NCBI RefSeq assembly: GCF_002242805.1
Contig: NZ_MCGQ01000022.1
Coordinates: 1 to 64,000, forward strand
DNA from: Streptomyces diastatochromogenes
GTDB taxonomy: Bacteria > Actinomycetota > Actinomycetes > Streptomycetales > Streptomycetaceae
Length of the DNA stretch: 64,000 bases
Direction: 5' to 3'
Part shown: positions 50,538 through 58,953 of the stretch, one piece after another
Position numbering within the stretch: position 1 is the first letter of the stretch
How the letters are laid out: every line of letters begins with the position of its first letter
Translations under genes and position numbers: made by a program
The notes under the pieces: generated by a model
Told to the model about the DNA's origin: nothing
What the model saw: the letters and a program-made list of their open reading frames with translations, nothing else
Database searches by the model: none

Positions 50538-50592
50538 GGGGTCCCCGTTCAGTGGTGGTTCGTCGGCCGGGCTGTTGGTTGAAGAGGCCGGG

Positions 50593-51336
50593 CTATCGGT
50601 TGAACAGTTCGAAGGCCACCGCCGGCTTCCCGCCGAAGCGTTCCCCGGTGGCGGTGGTCGTCTCGGTCAGGAAGTCGCGGACGTAGGTCTCGGGGTCCTG
50701 GTCGGTCAACGCCTCTATGTAGGTGCGGTGTTCGAGCAGGGAGCGCACCGCGTGCTCCAGGCCTGGTGTCGCCTCCACCGCGTGCGTGGGGCTGCTGGAG
50801 CCGGCGACGGCCACCCGGCGGACGCCGTCCCAGGGCTCCAGTCCCTGCTCGGTGAGTTCCGGGAAGATCCAGCGGTTGCCGGCGTCGGCGGCCGCGTCCA
50901 GGGTGGCACGGCCCACGGCCACGTGGTCCGGGGTGTTCCAGGTGACACCTCCCCAGGTGTCCCGGTGGTTGAGGGTGATGACGAGTTCGGGGCGGTGGCG
51001 GCGGATCGCGGCGGCGATGTCGCGGCGCAGCGCGGGACCGTACTCGATGACGCCGTCCCGGTGGTCGAGGAACTCCACGGAGGTGACGCCGACGACGGCC
51101 GCGCTCGCCCGCTGCTCCCGCTCGCGCAGCGGGCCGCAGACAGCGGGGTCGAGGGTGTCGATGCCCGCCTCGCCGCGGCTGGCCAGGACATAGGCGACCT
51201 CGCGGCCGGCCGCGGTCCAGGCGGCGACGGCCGCCGAGCACCCGTACTCCAGGTCGTCGGGGTGCGCGACCACGGCGAGGGCACGCTGCCAGTCGTCGGG
51301 CAGGGGCTGGAGCTGGGTGATCTTCGGCTCGGTCAT
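50593..51336 (-). CDS. PIG-L/LmbE family deacetylase
   Basis: This 247-residue metal-dependent hydrolase of the PIG-L fold has the zinc motif AVVAHPDDLEYGC (H25, D27, D28), the second zinc His in TPDHVAVGRA, and VITLNHRDTWGGVTW. Members deacetylate GlcNAc-inositol (MshB), mycothiol conjugates (Mca) or teicoplanin-type sugars. Substrate not evident. It sits 42 bp after the diaminopropionate ammonia-lyase-like gene and before an ECF sigma gene on the same strand, so it is probably within one operon. Confidence 0.88.
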   Translation of the reverse strand: MTEPKITQLQPLPDDWQRALAVVAHPDDLEYGCSAAVAAWTAAGREVAYVLASRGEAGIDTLDPAVCGPLREREQRASAAVVGVTSVEFLDHRDGVIEYGPALRRDIAAAIRRHRPELVITLNHRDTWGGVTWNTPDHVAVGRATLDAAADAGNRWIFPELTEQGLEPWDGVRRVAVAGSSSPTHAVEATPGLEHAVRSLLEHRTYIEALTDQDPETYVRDFLTETTTATGERFGGKPAVAFELFNR

Positions 51337-51378
51337 GGGCGCAGACTATGCGGCCGTGCCTCTGTCGCAACTCCTTTT

Positions 51379-52515
51379 TCAGCGTGGCGTTCTCGCAGCT
51401 GGTACGGCGGTGGCGTGCGGGTTGGCGGACGTGCCCTCGGTGCTCAGCAGGACGACCAGGGCCGCCGGGCCGAGGCCCAGTGCCGTACGGCGTTCCTCGG
51501 CGCCCTCCCCGGTGAGCGCCGCTCGGGAACCGGCCAGGGCGGCGGCCCCGCAGGGGCCCGAGGAGACACCGAGTGCGGCCAGTTCGGCGGCCGCACGGGC
51601 ACTCTCGGCGTCGGTGACGGCGACCGCGGCGTCCAGGCCCGCCGCCAGGCGGGGCCAGGCGATGCTGGACGGGGTGCCGCAGTTCAGCCCGGCCATGGTG
51701 GTCTCGCCGGTGGTGACGCTGACGGGTGCGCCCCGGGTGAGGCTCTCCAGGACGCAGGCCGCGGCCTCCGGCTCGACGGACAGCAGGGCCGGAGCCGGCC
51801 CGGACGGACGGCTCCGGTAGTGCGTGACGACGGCCTGGGCCAGGGAACCCACGCCCACCGGGACGGCGACGAGCCCGGGCGACGGGGCTCCGGCGGCGGC
51901 CAGTTGCTCGTCGATCTCCCGGCAGAGCGTGGAGTAGCCCTGGACGATCCAGCCGGGGATCCGCTCGTAGCCGGGCCAGGCGGTGTCCTGGACCAGGACC
52001 GCGTCCGCGGCGGCGGCCGCCTCGGCCGCCCGGCGCACCGCTTCGTCGTACGGGCCCCGCACCCGGATGACCTCCGCGCCCTCGGCGGCGATGGCCGCCA
52101 CGGCGTCCGGATGGACCCCCCGGGGAACGATGATCTGCGCCCGTTGGTCGAGCAGCCGCGCCATGCGGGCCACGGCCCGCCCGTGGTTGCCGTCCGTGGC
52201 GCTGACCAGCGTGACCGGCCCCGCGCCCGGGGCCTGGGCAGCGCGCTCCGCCAGCACGCGGTGCACCGCCCAGGACGCGCCCAGCGCCTTGAAGGCGGGC
52301 AGGCCCAGCCGGGACGACTCGTCCTTGACGAAGACCCGCCCCACCCCCAACTGGGCGGCCAGGTCCGGGAGTTCGGTCAGCGGTGTGGGGGCGTAGCCGG
52401 GCAGCGCGGCATGGAAGTCCCGCACCCCGGAAGGGGCCGGCGGGCAGGTCCAGGAGCGGGCGGCCGGCCGGACGAACCACGGCAGAGCCCTCAGGGAAGC
52501 AGCGTTCGGGTCCAC
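51379..52515 (-). CDS. Diaminopropionate ammonia-lyase family PLP enzyme
   Basis: This 378-residue fold type II PLP enzyme has the Schiff-base lysine K76 in RLGLPAFKALGASWA, the substrate/phosphate region SATDGNHGRAVARMARLL, and the LVAVPVGVGSLAQAVVTHY phosphate-binding glycine loop. The AFKxLGASWA motif is characteristic of diaminopropionate ammonia-lyase, which converts 2,3-diaminopropionate or D-serine to pyruvate and ammonia. It starts 10 bp after an alpha/beta hydrolase of the proline iminopeptidase type, consistent with amino acid or peptide breakdown. Confidence 0.85.
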   Translation of the reverse strand: MDPNAASLRALPWFVRPAARSWTCPPAPSGVRDFHAALPGYAPTPLTELPDLAAQLGVGRVFVKDESSRLGLPAFKALGASWAVHRVLAERAAQAPGAGPVTLVSATDGNHGRAVARMARLLDQRAQIIVPRGVHPDAVAAIAAEGAEVIRVRGPYDEAVRRAAEAAAAADAVLVQDTAWPGYERIPGWIVQGYSTLCREIDEQLAAAGAPSPGLVAVPVGVGSLAQAVVTHYRSRPSGPAPALLSVEPEAAACVLESLTRGAPVSVTTGETTMAGLNCGTPSSIAWPRLAAGLDAAVAVTDAESARAAAELAALGVSSGPCGAAALAGSRAALTGEGAEERRTALGLGPAALVVLLSTEGTSANPHATAVPAARTPR

Positions 52516-52525
52516 GGATCCGGCG

Positions 52526-53872
52526 TCACCCCTCGTCCCGGGTCAGCGCGAGCAGCCGGTCCAGGACCCGGGGCGCTCCGGTGCGCAGGCCGTCGTGCTC
52601 GAACTCGTCGGTGACCCAGGTCCGCAGCCCGCGGACGGCACGGGCGGTCTGCAGGGAGTGGGCGGTGTCCACGTACATGTCGTCGTGGTAGATCGCCGCG
52701 GCGACCGGGACCTCGTTGGCGGCGAGGCGGGCGGGGTCGTACAGCGGCTGCCAGTCGGTGCGGGCGGCGAGCAGCTCGGCGGTCTCGCGCAGCGGGCGCA
52801 GGGCCGGATCGGTGTCGAACATCCAGGGGTGGACCGTCTCGCCCGTGAACAGCACCGGGGCGTCGCCGGCGATCGCCTTGGCCGCGTCGAACTGCGGGAA
52901 CTCGGCGCGGACGCGCTCGGCGGCCCAGGCGGTGGGGCGGGTGTCCTGACCGTAGATCGCCTCGTGGACGAGCGCGTACAACGGGTGCCCCGCGTACGAC
53001 AGCAGGCCCTGGACCTCTTCCTGGAAGGCGTCGGAGAGATCGAAGCCGCCGGGGGTGCGCACGAAGGCGTCCTCCAGGAGGAAGTGCAGACCGTGGCTGC
53101 CGTCGCTCGTGCCCAGCATCAGGCCCAGGGACTGGAACGCCTCCACGGTGAGGCGGTAGCCGCCCGGCAGCACGACGTCGTGGGTGAGGAGGTGGTCGGC
53201 GATACGGCGGACCCGCTCCACGTCCTGGGGGTAACGGGCGTAGTGCGCGGCGACCTTGCGTTCGATGCGCGGGTAGGCGGCCCGGTAGACGTCGTCGGCG
53301 TGGGCGTCGAGGGAGGGCAGGCCGCCGGTGATGACGGCGGTGCCGATCCCCTCGGGGGCCAGGGAGAGGTACGACACCGTGCAGAAGCCGCCGAAGCTCT
53401 GGCCGAGCACGGTCCAGGGGGCGCCGCCCGTCACCTCGGGGCGGATGGCCTCGCAGTCGCGGACGATGGAGTCGGCGCGGAAGCGGGTGAGGTACCGGGC
53501 CTGCTCGGCGGGGCCGCCGCGCAGCGGGAGGGTCTGCCGGGTGGCGGGGGTGGAGCGGCCGGTGCCGCGCTGGTCGAGGAGGAGGACGCGGTGGTCCTTG
53601 AGGGCGCGGTCGAGCCAGGCCTGCCGTCCGATGAAACGGTTCGCCCCGAAGCCGGGCCCGCCCTGGAGGTACAGCAGCCAGGGCAGGTCCTGGCCCGCCT
53701 TGTCACGCGCGACGGCCTCCCGGGCGTACAGCTCGATGGTCTCGCCGCCGGGGTCGCCGTGGTCGAGGGGCACGGTGAAGTGACGGTCGGTGAGGACGAC
53801 GCCGGGCTGGCGGTAACTGAGGCTCAACGGGTCTCCCGGGACGGATGGGACGGACGCGTCCCAGTTCAGCAC
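52526..53872 (-). CDS. Alpha/beta hydrolase, proline iminopeptidase (S33) family
   Basis: This 448-residue hydrolase has the nucleophile elbow VLGQSFGGFC (S159), the oxyanion LYLQGGPGFG (about 68-76), LLLDQRGTGRS (98-107, proline iminopeptidase signature) and a late Asp/His region ending FEHDG. The long cap domain between residues 175 and 330 is like S33 peptidases that remove N-terminal proline or other residues. No signal peptide, so cytosolic. It is the first gene of a four-gene string with the ammonia-lyase, deacetylase and ECF sigma factor. Confidence 0.88.
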   Translation of the reverse strand: MLNWDASVPSVPGDPLSLSYRQPGVVLTDRHFTVPLDHGDPGGETIELYAREAVARDKAGQDLPWLLYLQGGPGFGANRFIGRQAWLDRALKDHRVLLLDQRGTGRSTPATRQTLPLRGGPAEQARYLTRFRADSIVRDCEAIRPEVTGGAPWTVLGQSFGGFCTVSYLSLAPEGIGTAVITGGLPSLDAHADDVYRAAYPRIERKVAAHYARYPQDVERVRRIADHLLTHDVVLPGGYRLTVEAFQSLGLMLGTSDGSHGLHFLLEDAFVRTPGGFDLSDAFQEEVQGLLSYAGHPLYALVHEAIYGQDTRPTAWAAERVRAEFPQFDAAKAIAGDAPVLFTGETVHPWMFDTDPALRPLRETAELLAARTDWQPLYDPARLAANEVPVAAAIYHDDMYVDTAHSLQTARAVRGLRTWVTDEFEHDGLRTGAPRVLDRLLALTRDEG

Positions 53873-53925
53873 ATGGACGGCGGTGAGCCGAGCCCCCGGA
53901 TCATGGATCGTTACTGAACTTCCGG

Positions 53926-54951
53926 TCAGCGGGCGGCCAGGCTCGAGCGGCGGACCACCAGCTCCGGCTGGAGCACCACGCGCCGGTGTTCATGGCCGCC
54001 GGCGCCGCCCTCGGCCTCGGTCTCCTCCAGCAGCAGCTCGGCGGCGAGGGCACCCATGGTGACGGCGGGCTGCCGTACGGAGGTCAGCGGTACGGCGGCC
54101 GCGGCGGCGAACTCGATGTCGTCGTAGCCGACGATCGCGAGGTCGTCGGGGACCACCACGCCGGCCGCGTACATGGCCTGGAGCACGCCGAGCGCGAGCA
54201 GGTCGTTGGCGCAGAAGACGGCCGTGGGGCGGTCGGCGAGGCCGAGCAGCCGGGCGCCCGCGTCCCGGCCGGCGGCCACGTCGAGCCGCTCGGTGGGCAG
54301 TTCGCGCAGTGCGTCGGGACCGAGCCCGGCCTCGGCGAGGGCGTTCAGGGCGCCGGTGCGGCGGTCGCGGACCTGGTTGAGTCCGGGCGGGCCGCTTACG
54401 TAGGCGAGGGAGCGGTGTCCGGCGTCGACCAGGTGCCGGACGGCGAGGGCGCCGCCCGCCACGTCGTCCACGGAGACCGAGCACTCGGTGGTGCCCTCGG
54501 CGACCCGGTCGACCAGCACGAAGGGGATGCCGTGCCGGCGGAAGGCCTCGATGTTGCGGCCGGTGGCGTCGGCCGGGGTGAGCAGCACCCCGCGCACCCG
54601 CTGCTCGGCGAAGAGGGAGAGGTACTCGGCCTCCTCGGCCGCGTTCTGCGCGCTGTTGCAGACCATCACGCCGACCCCGGCCTCGCGCGCGGCCCGCTCG
54701 GCCCCGCGTGCGACGTCGACGAAGAAGGGGTTGCCCATGTCGAGGACGAGCAGGCCCATGATCCGGCTGCGGCCCGCGCGCAGCTGGCGCGCGGACTCGC
54801 TGCGGACGTAGCCGAGCCGGTCGATCGCGGACAGGACCCGGGCACGGGTCTCGCTGGCGACGGTGTCCGGGCGGTTGATGACGTTCGACACCGTGCCCAC
54901 CGACACTCCGGCGGCGCGGGCGACGTCCTTGATACCCACCGACTGGGCCAT
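53926..54951 (-). CDS. LacI family repressor of the rhamnose genes
   Basis: This 341-residue regulator has an N-terminal LacI HTH and hinge (IKDVARAAGVSVGTVSNVINRPDTVASETRARVLSAIDRLGYVRSESARQLRAGRS) and a periplasmic-binding-like sugar domain (GLLVLDMGNPFFVDVARGAE, PFVLVDRVAEGTTECSVSVDD, TAVFCANDLLALGVLQAMYAAGVVVPDDLAIVGYDDIEFAA). It lies 78 bp downstream of the BNR-protein gene on the same strand, as the last gene of the rhamnose transport operon. LacI-type palindromes at both divergent rhamnose promoters (61544-61555, 61710-61721) are its probable operators. The effector would be rhamnose or a rhamnulose derivative. Confidence 0.9.
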   Translation of the reverse strand: MAQSVGIKDVARAAGVSVGTVSNVINRPDTVASETRARVLSAIDRLGYVRSESARQLRAGRSRIMGLLVLDMGNPFFVDVARGAERAAREAGVGVMVCNSAQNAAEEAEYLSLFAEQRVRGVLLTPADATGRNIEAFRRHGIPFVLVDRVAEGTTECSVSVDDVAGGALAVRHLVDAGHRSLAYVSGPPGLNQVRDRRTGALNALAEAGLGPDALRELPTERLDVAAGRDAGARLLGLADRPTAVFCANDLLALGVLQAMYAAGVVVPDDLAIVGYDDIEFAAAAAVPLTSVRQPAVTMGALAAELLLEETEAEGGAGGHEHRRVVLQPELVVRRSSLAAR

Positions 54952-55029
54952 CGGGCGGGGACCTCCAGGGAAACGAGGGGCGGCGGGAAGGCCTTCACAT
55001 TACCGTCATCGCCGCCCAGAACAGACCGG

Positions 55030-56442
55030 TCACGCGGGGAGTGCGAAGTCCACGACATGGAGCGGCGAGGGGGTGGTGCCGCTCGACTTCTCCTGGTACA
55101 TGAAGGACAGCACGTTGTCCGCCTTCACCCGCGTCTCGTCGATCACGACCTCGCCGAACGCGTTCAGGTCACTGCCGTCGTACAGCAGCGCCCAGTCCGT
55201 GTACCCGGAGGACTTCGAGGCGGCGGCGATCCGGCCGTACGGGAAGATCGCGTAGGCGTTGTCGTACCGGTCCAGGACCAGCTTGGTGCGCTGGCTGGAG
55301 TTCAGTGCGACGGGGATCTCGGTCTTCTGCCAGGTGCCGGAGGAGTTCTTGCGGAGGTGGAAGGCGCGGCCGTTCGCGGTGCGGTCGCCGACGTAGTTCG
55401 TGGTGCACTGGCCGAAGCGGCCGGGTACGTAGCTGATGATCGCGTGCGGCAAGCCGGCCGAGTCGGTGGTCTGGCTCTCCTGGTTCATCAGGGAGTGGTC
55501 CGGGTTCAGGGAGTCGACGACCAGTCCGGCGTCGCCGACGGCGACCGTGTCCGAGGTTCCGGTGGTGGCCACGACGGTGCCCGCGTCGTTGCGCCAGGTG
55601 CGGCCGCGGTCGGTGGAGTGGACGTAGCCGGTGTCGTGGTTGGTGATACCGCCGCTGTTGCACATCACGGCGGCGTTCTGCTCGCGCCAGGTGAAGAAGG
55701 CGTGCAGGCGGCCGTTCACGTCGTAGTCGATGCCGTGCAGGTACATGTTGCGGGCGGTGCTGGAGCCGTGCGAGCTGGTGTAGGTGCCGCTGGAGCTGGT
55801 CCACTCCCCCAGCGCCGTCCAGGCCGAGCCGTCGTACTCCGCGAGGGCGTTGCGTCCGTTGCCGGAGATGCCGGCCCGGTAGCTGAGCTGGAGCCTGCCC
55901 TCGGGTGTGGCGACGAACTGGGGATACGTGAACTGCGAGGTGAGCGCGAGCCCGTCGAGGGTCGTCTGTACGGCGCCGAAGACGGACGAGGTCCAGGACA
56001 TGGTCGCGGGGTTGTCGAGGAGTCCGGCGACCGACTTGACGTAGAAGAAGCCGTCGCTGTGCGAGTCCATGTTCAGGTGGAGACGGCCGTCGGTCTTCGA
56101 GACGCCCATGGAGATGACGTTGTGCGAGTCGTCGCTCTTGAGCGTGTGGGAGAGGGTGACCGTCGACCAGGTGGCGCCGCCGAGGACCCGGCGGGCGACG
56201 ACGGCGTTGCGGGTCGAGGTGTACCAGGCGGCGTACTGGTAGCCCTTGTAGGTGAGCAGGCCGTTCTTCTGGAAGGAGTTGTTGTTGACCAGGCCGTCGT
56301 AGGAGACGAAGTAGAGGGCCTGGGTGTCCAGTCGGGTGGTGCCCTGCTTGCTGACGGAGGGGCCGGGGTCGGCGGCCCGTGCGATGCCCGGTGTTGCCAC
56401 GGCGGCCAGTATGGCGGTCGTGAGCACGGTGCGTCGTCTCAT
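55030..56442 (-). CDS. Secreted BNR-4 beta-propeller, candidate rhamnosyl-glycan-degrading enzyme
   Basis: This 470-residue exported protein has a signal peptide (MRRRTVLTTAILAAVATPGIARA, cleavage after ARA) and a seven-bladed BNR_4-type propeller with a central set of conserved histidines (H107 and H122 in SHNVISMG...DGRLHLNMDSH; H236 and R253 in YLHGIDYDVNGRLHAFFTWRE). BNR_4 propellers include ulvan lyases (PL24/PL25) and L-rhamnosyl-alpha-1,4-glucuronate lyases (PL42/GH145 type). It is embedded between RhaM and the LacI gene in a rhamnose operon (21 bp and 78 bp gaps), so release of rhamnose from a plant or algal glycan is a strong guess. Enzyme class is not proven by sequence alone. Confidence 0.75.
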   Translation of the reverse strand: MRRRTVLTTAILAAVATPGIARAADPGPSVSKQGTTRLDTQALYFVSYDGLVNNNSFQKNGLLTYKGYQYAAWYTSTRNAVVARRVLGGATWSTVTLSHTLKSDDSHNVISMGVSKTDGRLHLNMDSHSDGFFYVKSVAGLLDNPATMSWTSSVFGAVQTTLDGLALTSQFTYPQFVATPEGRLQLSYRAGISGNGRNALAEYDGSAWTALGEWTSSSGTYTSSHGSSTARNMYLHGIDYDVNGRLHAFFTWREQNAAVMCNSGGITNHDTGYVHSTDRGRTWRNDAGTVVATTGTSDTVAVGDAGLVVDSLNPDHSLMNQESQTTDSAGLPHAIISYVPGRFGQCTTNYVGDRTANGRAFHLRKNSSGTWQKTEIPVALNSSQRTKLVLDRYDNAYAIFPYGRIAAASKSSGYTDWALLYDGSDLNAFGEVVIDETRVKADNVLSFMYQEKSSGTTPSPLHVVDFALPA

Positions 56443-56463
56443 GGATGCGGCTCCTGAAGGCGG

Positions 56464-56784
56464 TCAGGCGAGGTGGAAGACTTCGGTGAGCGGTTGCATG
56501 GCCTCGTCGGGCCGGGCGCCGTCCAGCGACTCGAAGAACGGCGCCATCTCCGTCTGCCAACGGGCGTTGATGTCGGTGGCCTCCATGCCGGCCTGGGCGG
56601 CGGCGAAGTCCTCGGTCTCCAGGTAGCCGACGAGCAGGCCGTCCTCGCGCAGGAAGAGCGAGTAGTTGTGCCAGCCGGTCGCCCGCAGGGCGTCGAGCAT
56701 CTCCGGCCACACGGCGGCGTGTCGCTCGCGGTACTCGTCGAGGCGGTCCGCCCGGACCTTCAGCAGGAAGCACACGCGCTGCAT
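56464..56784 (-). CDS. rhaM: L-rhamnose mutarotase
   Basis: This 106-residue ferredoxin-fold protein matches RhaM: LDEYRERHAAVWPEM contains Y18 and H22, which act in anomer interconversion in the E. coli enzyme, and YLETEDFAAAQAGMEATDINARWQTEMAPFF is the second conserved region. It speeds interconversion of alpha- and beta-L-rhamnose so the isomerase receives its preferred anomer. ATG 56784 follows GAGGGG. It lies 17 bp after rhaS. Confidence 0.95.
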   Translation of the reverse strand: MQRVCFLLKVRADRLDEYRERHAAVWPEMLDALRATGWHNYSLFLREDGLLVGYLETEDFAAAQAGMEATDINARWQTEMAPFFESLDGARPDEAMQPLTEVFHLA

Positions 56785-56801
56785 CAACAGCCCCTCAGCC
56801 A

Positions 56802-57881
56802 CTAGAAGTTGAACTGGTCGATGTTCTTGGCGTCGAACACGGTCGGCTTGCCCAGGTTGATCACGCCGTCCTTGCCGATGGTGTACGTGGTGTCGCCGGC
56901 CTTGAAGGTCTCGCCCTCCTTGCCGGTGATCTGCCCGGACACCAGGGCGACGGCGGTGCGGGCGGCGAGGTCGCCGAGCTTGGCCGGGTCCCACAGCTCG
57001 AACCCGTCGACGGTGCCGTTCTTGACGTACTTGCGCATGTCGTTGGGGGTGCCGAGGCCGGTCAGCTTGACCTTGCCCTTGTACTTGGAGCCGGACAGGT
57101 ACTGGGCGGCCGCCTTGATGCCGACGGTGGTCGGGGAGATGATCCCCTTCAGGTTCGGGTGCTCCTGGAGGAGGCCCTGGGTCTGCTGGAAGGACTGCTG
57201 GGCGTCGTCGTTGCCGTAGGCGATCTTGACCAGCTTGATGTTCTTGTACTTGGGGTCCTTCAGCTCGTCCTTCATGTAGCCGATCCAGGTGTTCTGGTTC
57301 GTCGCGGTCTGCGCGGCGGACAGGACCGCGATCTCGCCCTTGTAGCCGATCTGCTCGGCGAGCAGCTGCACCTCGGTCCGGCCCAGGTCCTCGGCGGACG
57401 CCTGCGAGACGAAGGCGTTACGGCAGCCCGGGCTGGTGTCGGAGTCGTAGGTGACGACCTTGATCCCGTTCGACATGGCCTGCTTGAGCGCGGTGCACAG
57501 GGCCCCCGGGTCCTGCGCGGACACGGCGATCGCGTTCACCTGCTGCTGGGTGAGGGTGTTGACGTAACTCACCTGACCCGAGGTGTCGGTGGCGCTGCTC
57601 GGGCCCACCTCCTTGTACTTCGAGCCCAGCTCGGCGAGAGCCTTCTCGCCGCCCTTGTCGGAGGTGGTGAAGTACGGGTTGTTGACCTGCTTGGGCAGGA
57701 AGCCGACGGTCAGCCCCTTCTTGGTGGCCGCGTTCGGATCGGCCTTGCCGGCGGAGGCGGCCGAGGCGTTGTCCGACTTGACGTCGCTCTTGGTGGTACC
57801 GCCGCAGGCGGTGAGGGCGAGCGCGAAGGAGGTGGCCGCGGCGAGGGCGGCGCCGGAGCGGCGGAGGGATGACTTGCGCAT
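56802..57881 (-). CDS. rhaS: Rhamnose ABC transporter substrate-binding lipoprotein
   Basis: This 359-residue lipoprotein has a lipobox LTAC with C26 after a signal peptide, and then a type I periplasmic binding protein (DUF/PBP1_rhamnose-like): LTVGFLPKQVNNPYFTTSDKGGEKAL, GIKVVTYDSDTSPGCRNAFVSQASAEDLGRTEVQLLAEQIGYKGEIAVLS, KGIISPTTVGIKAAAQYLSG and VDGFELWDPAKLGDLAARTAVALVSG. It is anchored outside and delivers rhamnose to the two permeases. It is co-transcribed with them, with a conserved Streptomyces intergenic repeat in the 97-bp gap to the upstream permease gene. Confidence 0.94.
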   Translation of the reverse strand: MRKSSLRRSGAALAAATSFALALTACGGTTKSDVKSDNASAASAGKADPNAATKKGLTVGFLPKQVNNPYFTTSDKGGEKALAELGSKYKEVGPSSATDTSGQVSYVNTLTQQQVNAIAVSAQDPGALCTALKQAMSNGIKVVTYDSDTSPGCRNAFVSQASAEDLGRTEVQLLAEQIGYKGEIAVLSAAQTATNQNTWIGYMKDELKDPKYKNIKLVKIAYGNDDAQQSFQQTQGLLQEHPNLKGIISPTTVGIKAAAQYLSGSKYKGKVKLTGLGTPNDMRKYVKNGTVDGFELWDPAKLGDLAARTAVALVSGQITGKEGETFKAGDTTYTIGKDGVINLGKPTVFDAKNIDQFNF

Positions 57882-57900
57882 GGCACGGGGTCCTTTTTAC

Positions 57901-57961
57901 GAGGGTGAGTGGAGGCGCCCCAAAGGGGCGCGGGGAACTGCGCGACCAGCCACAACCGGCC
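57901..57961 (-). repeat. Streptomyces intergenic repeat, copy 1 (upstream of rhaS)
   Basis: A 39-bp block (57923-57961) is identical, in opposite genomic orientation, to 62957-62995, and the flanking GAGGGTGAGTGGA (57901-57913) is also shared with 63003-63015. GCGCCCC-AAA-GGGGCGC inside it forms a hairpin. On the strand of the downstream gene both copies read GGCCGGTTGTGGC... and end 20-30 bp before a start codon. From memory this sequence is common between Streptomyces genes. Confidence 0.85.
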
Positions 57962-57978
57962 CGCAGCATTCGAACGAC

Positions 57979-58953
57979 CTATCCAGCTGAACTGGCTGCC
58001 CTCGCGACAGAAATCTGCCGAGCAACCCGAGGCCCGAGTACGGAGATGACGAGCAGCACGCCAGTGACGACAATCTGCGACTGCGCGGAGACATTCAGCA
58101 GGCTCATCACGTTCTGCAGCGCACCGAGCAGAAACACACCGGCGATGGCGCCACCGAGCGTGCCCTTGCCCCCGTCGAAGTCGATACCACCGAGCAGCAC
58201 AGCCGCGACAACGGAGAGTTCGAGACCCGTGGCGTTGTCGTACCGCGCGCTGGCGTAGTGAAGCGCCCAGAAGATGCCGGTGAGAGAGGCCATCAACCCG
58301 GTCACCGTGAAGAGGATCAACTTGTGCCTCTTGACTCGGATGCCGGCAAACCGCGCCGCCTCCTCACTCGCGCCGATCGCGAACAGCGACCGCCCGAACG
58401 GGGTTGCGTGCAGGACGACCACGGCGATGGCGAGCAGCACGAGGAATGGCAGGAAGGCCTGCGGGAGGAAGGTGTCCCCCAGACGTCCGGCCGCGAAGTC
58501 CAGGTACTGCGTGGGGAAGTCGGTCACCGCGTCGGAGCCGAGCACGATCTGGGCGATGCCCCGGTAGGCGGCGAGGGTGCCGATGGTGACGGCGAGGGAG
58601 GGCAGCCCGAGCCGGGTGACGAGGAGGCCGTTGACGAGCCCGCAGACCACGCCGAGCAACAGGCAGATCGGGATGATCGTCTCGATGGCCATGCCGTCGT
58701 TCCACAGCTTGCCCATCACCGCGCCCGACAGGCCGGCCGTGGAGGCGACCGACAGGTCGATCTCCCCCGCGACCACCAGGAGGGTCATCGGCAGGGCGAT
58801 CAGCGCGATCGGCAGGGTGTTGCCGATCAGGAAGGACAGGTTGAGGGCGTTCCCGAAGCCGTCGACCGTGCCGAACGACAGCAGCAACAGGACGACGAGG
58901 AGCGCGCCGACGACCGTGTCCCAGCGGACCGCGCGTGTCAGGGACTCAGGCAT
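57979..58953 (-). CDS. rhaQ: Rhamnose ABC transporter permease (second)
   Basis: This 324-residue integral membrane protein with about 9-10 helices belongs to the ribose/rhamnose-type permeases (BPD_transp_2). It has LPMTLLVVAGEIDLSVASTAGLSGAVMGKLW, PSLAVTIGTLAAYRGIAQIVLGSDAV, RFAGIRVKRHKLILFTVTGLMASLTGIFW (the cytoplasmic EAA-like loop) and VVAAVLLGGIDFDGGKGTLGGAIAGVFLLGALQNVM. It overlaps the preceding permease gene by 8 bp. Which of the two genes is rhaP and which is rhaQ follows order only. Confidence 0.92.
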   Translation of the reverse strand: MPESLTRAVRWDTVVGALLVVLLLLSFGTVDGFGNALNLSFLIGNTLPIALIALPMTLLVVAGEIDLSVASTAGLSGAVMGKLWNDGMAIETIIPICLLLGVVCGLVNGLLVTRLGLPSLAVTIGTLAAYRGIAQIVLGSDAVTDFPTQYLDFAAGRLGDTFLPQAFLPFLVLLAIAVVVLHATPFGRSLFAIGASEEAARFAGIRVKRHKLILFTVTGLMASLTGIFWALHYASARYDNATGLELSVVAAVLLGGIDFDGGKGTLGGAIAGVFLLGALQNVMSLLNVSAQSQIVVTGVLLVISVLGPRVARQISVARAASSAG

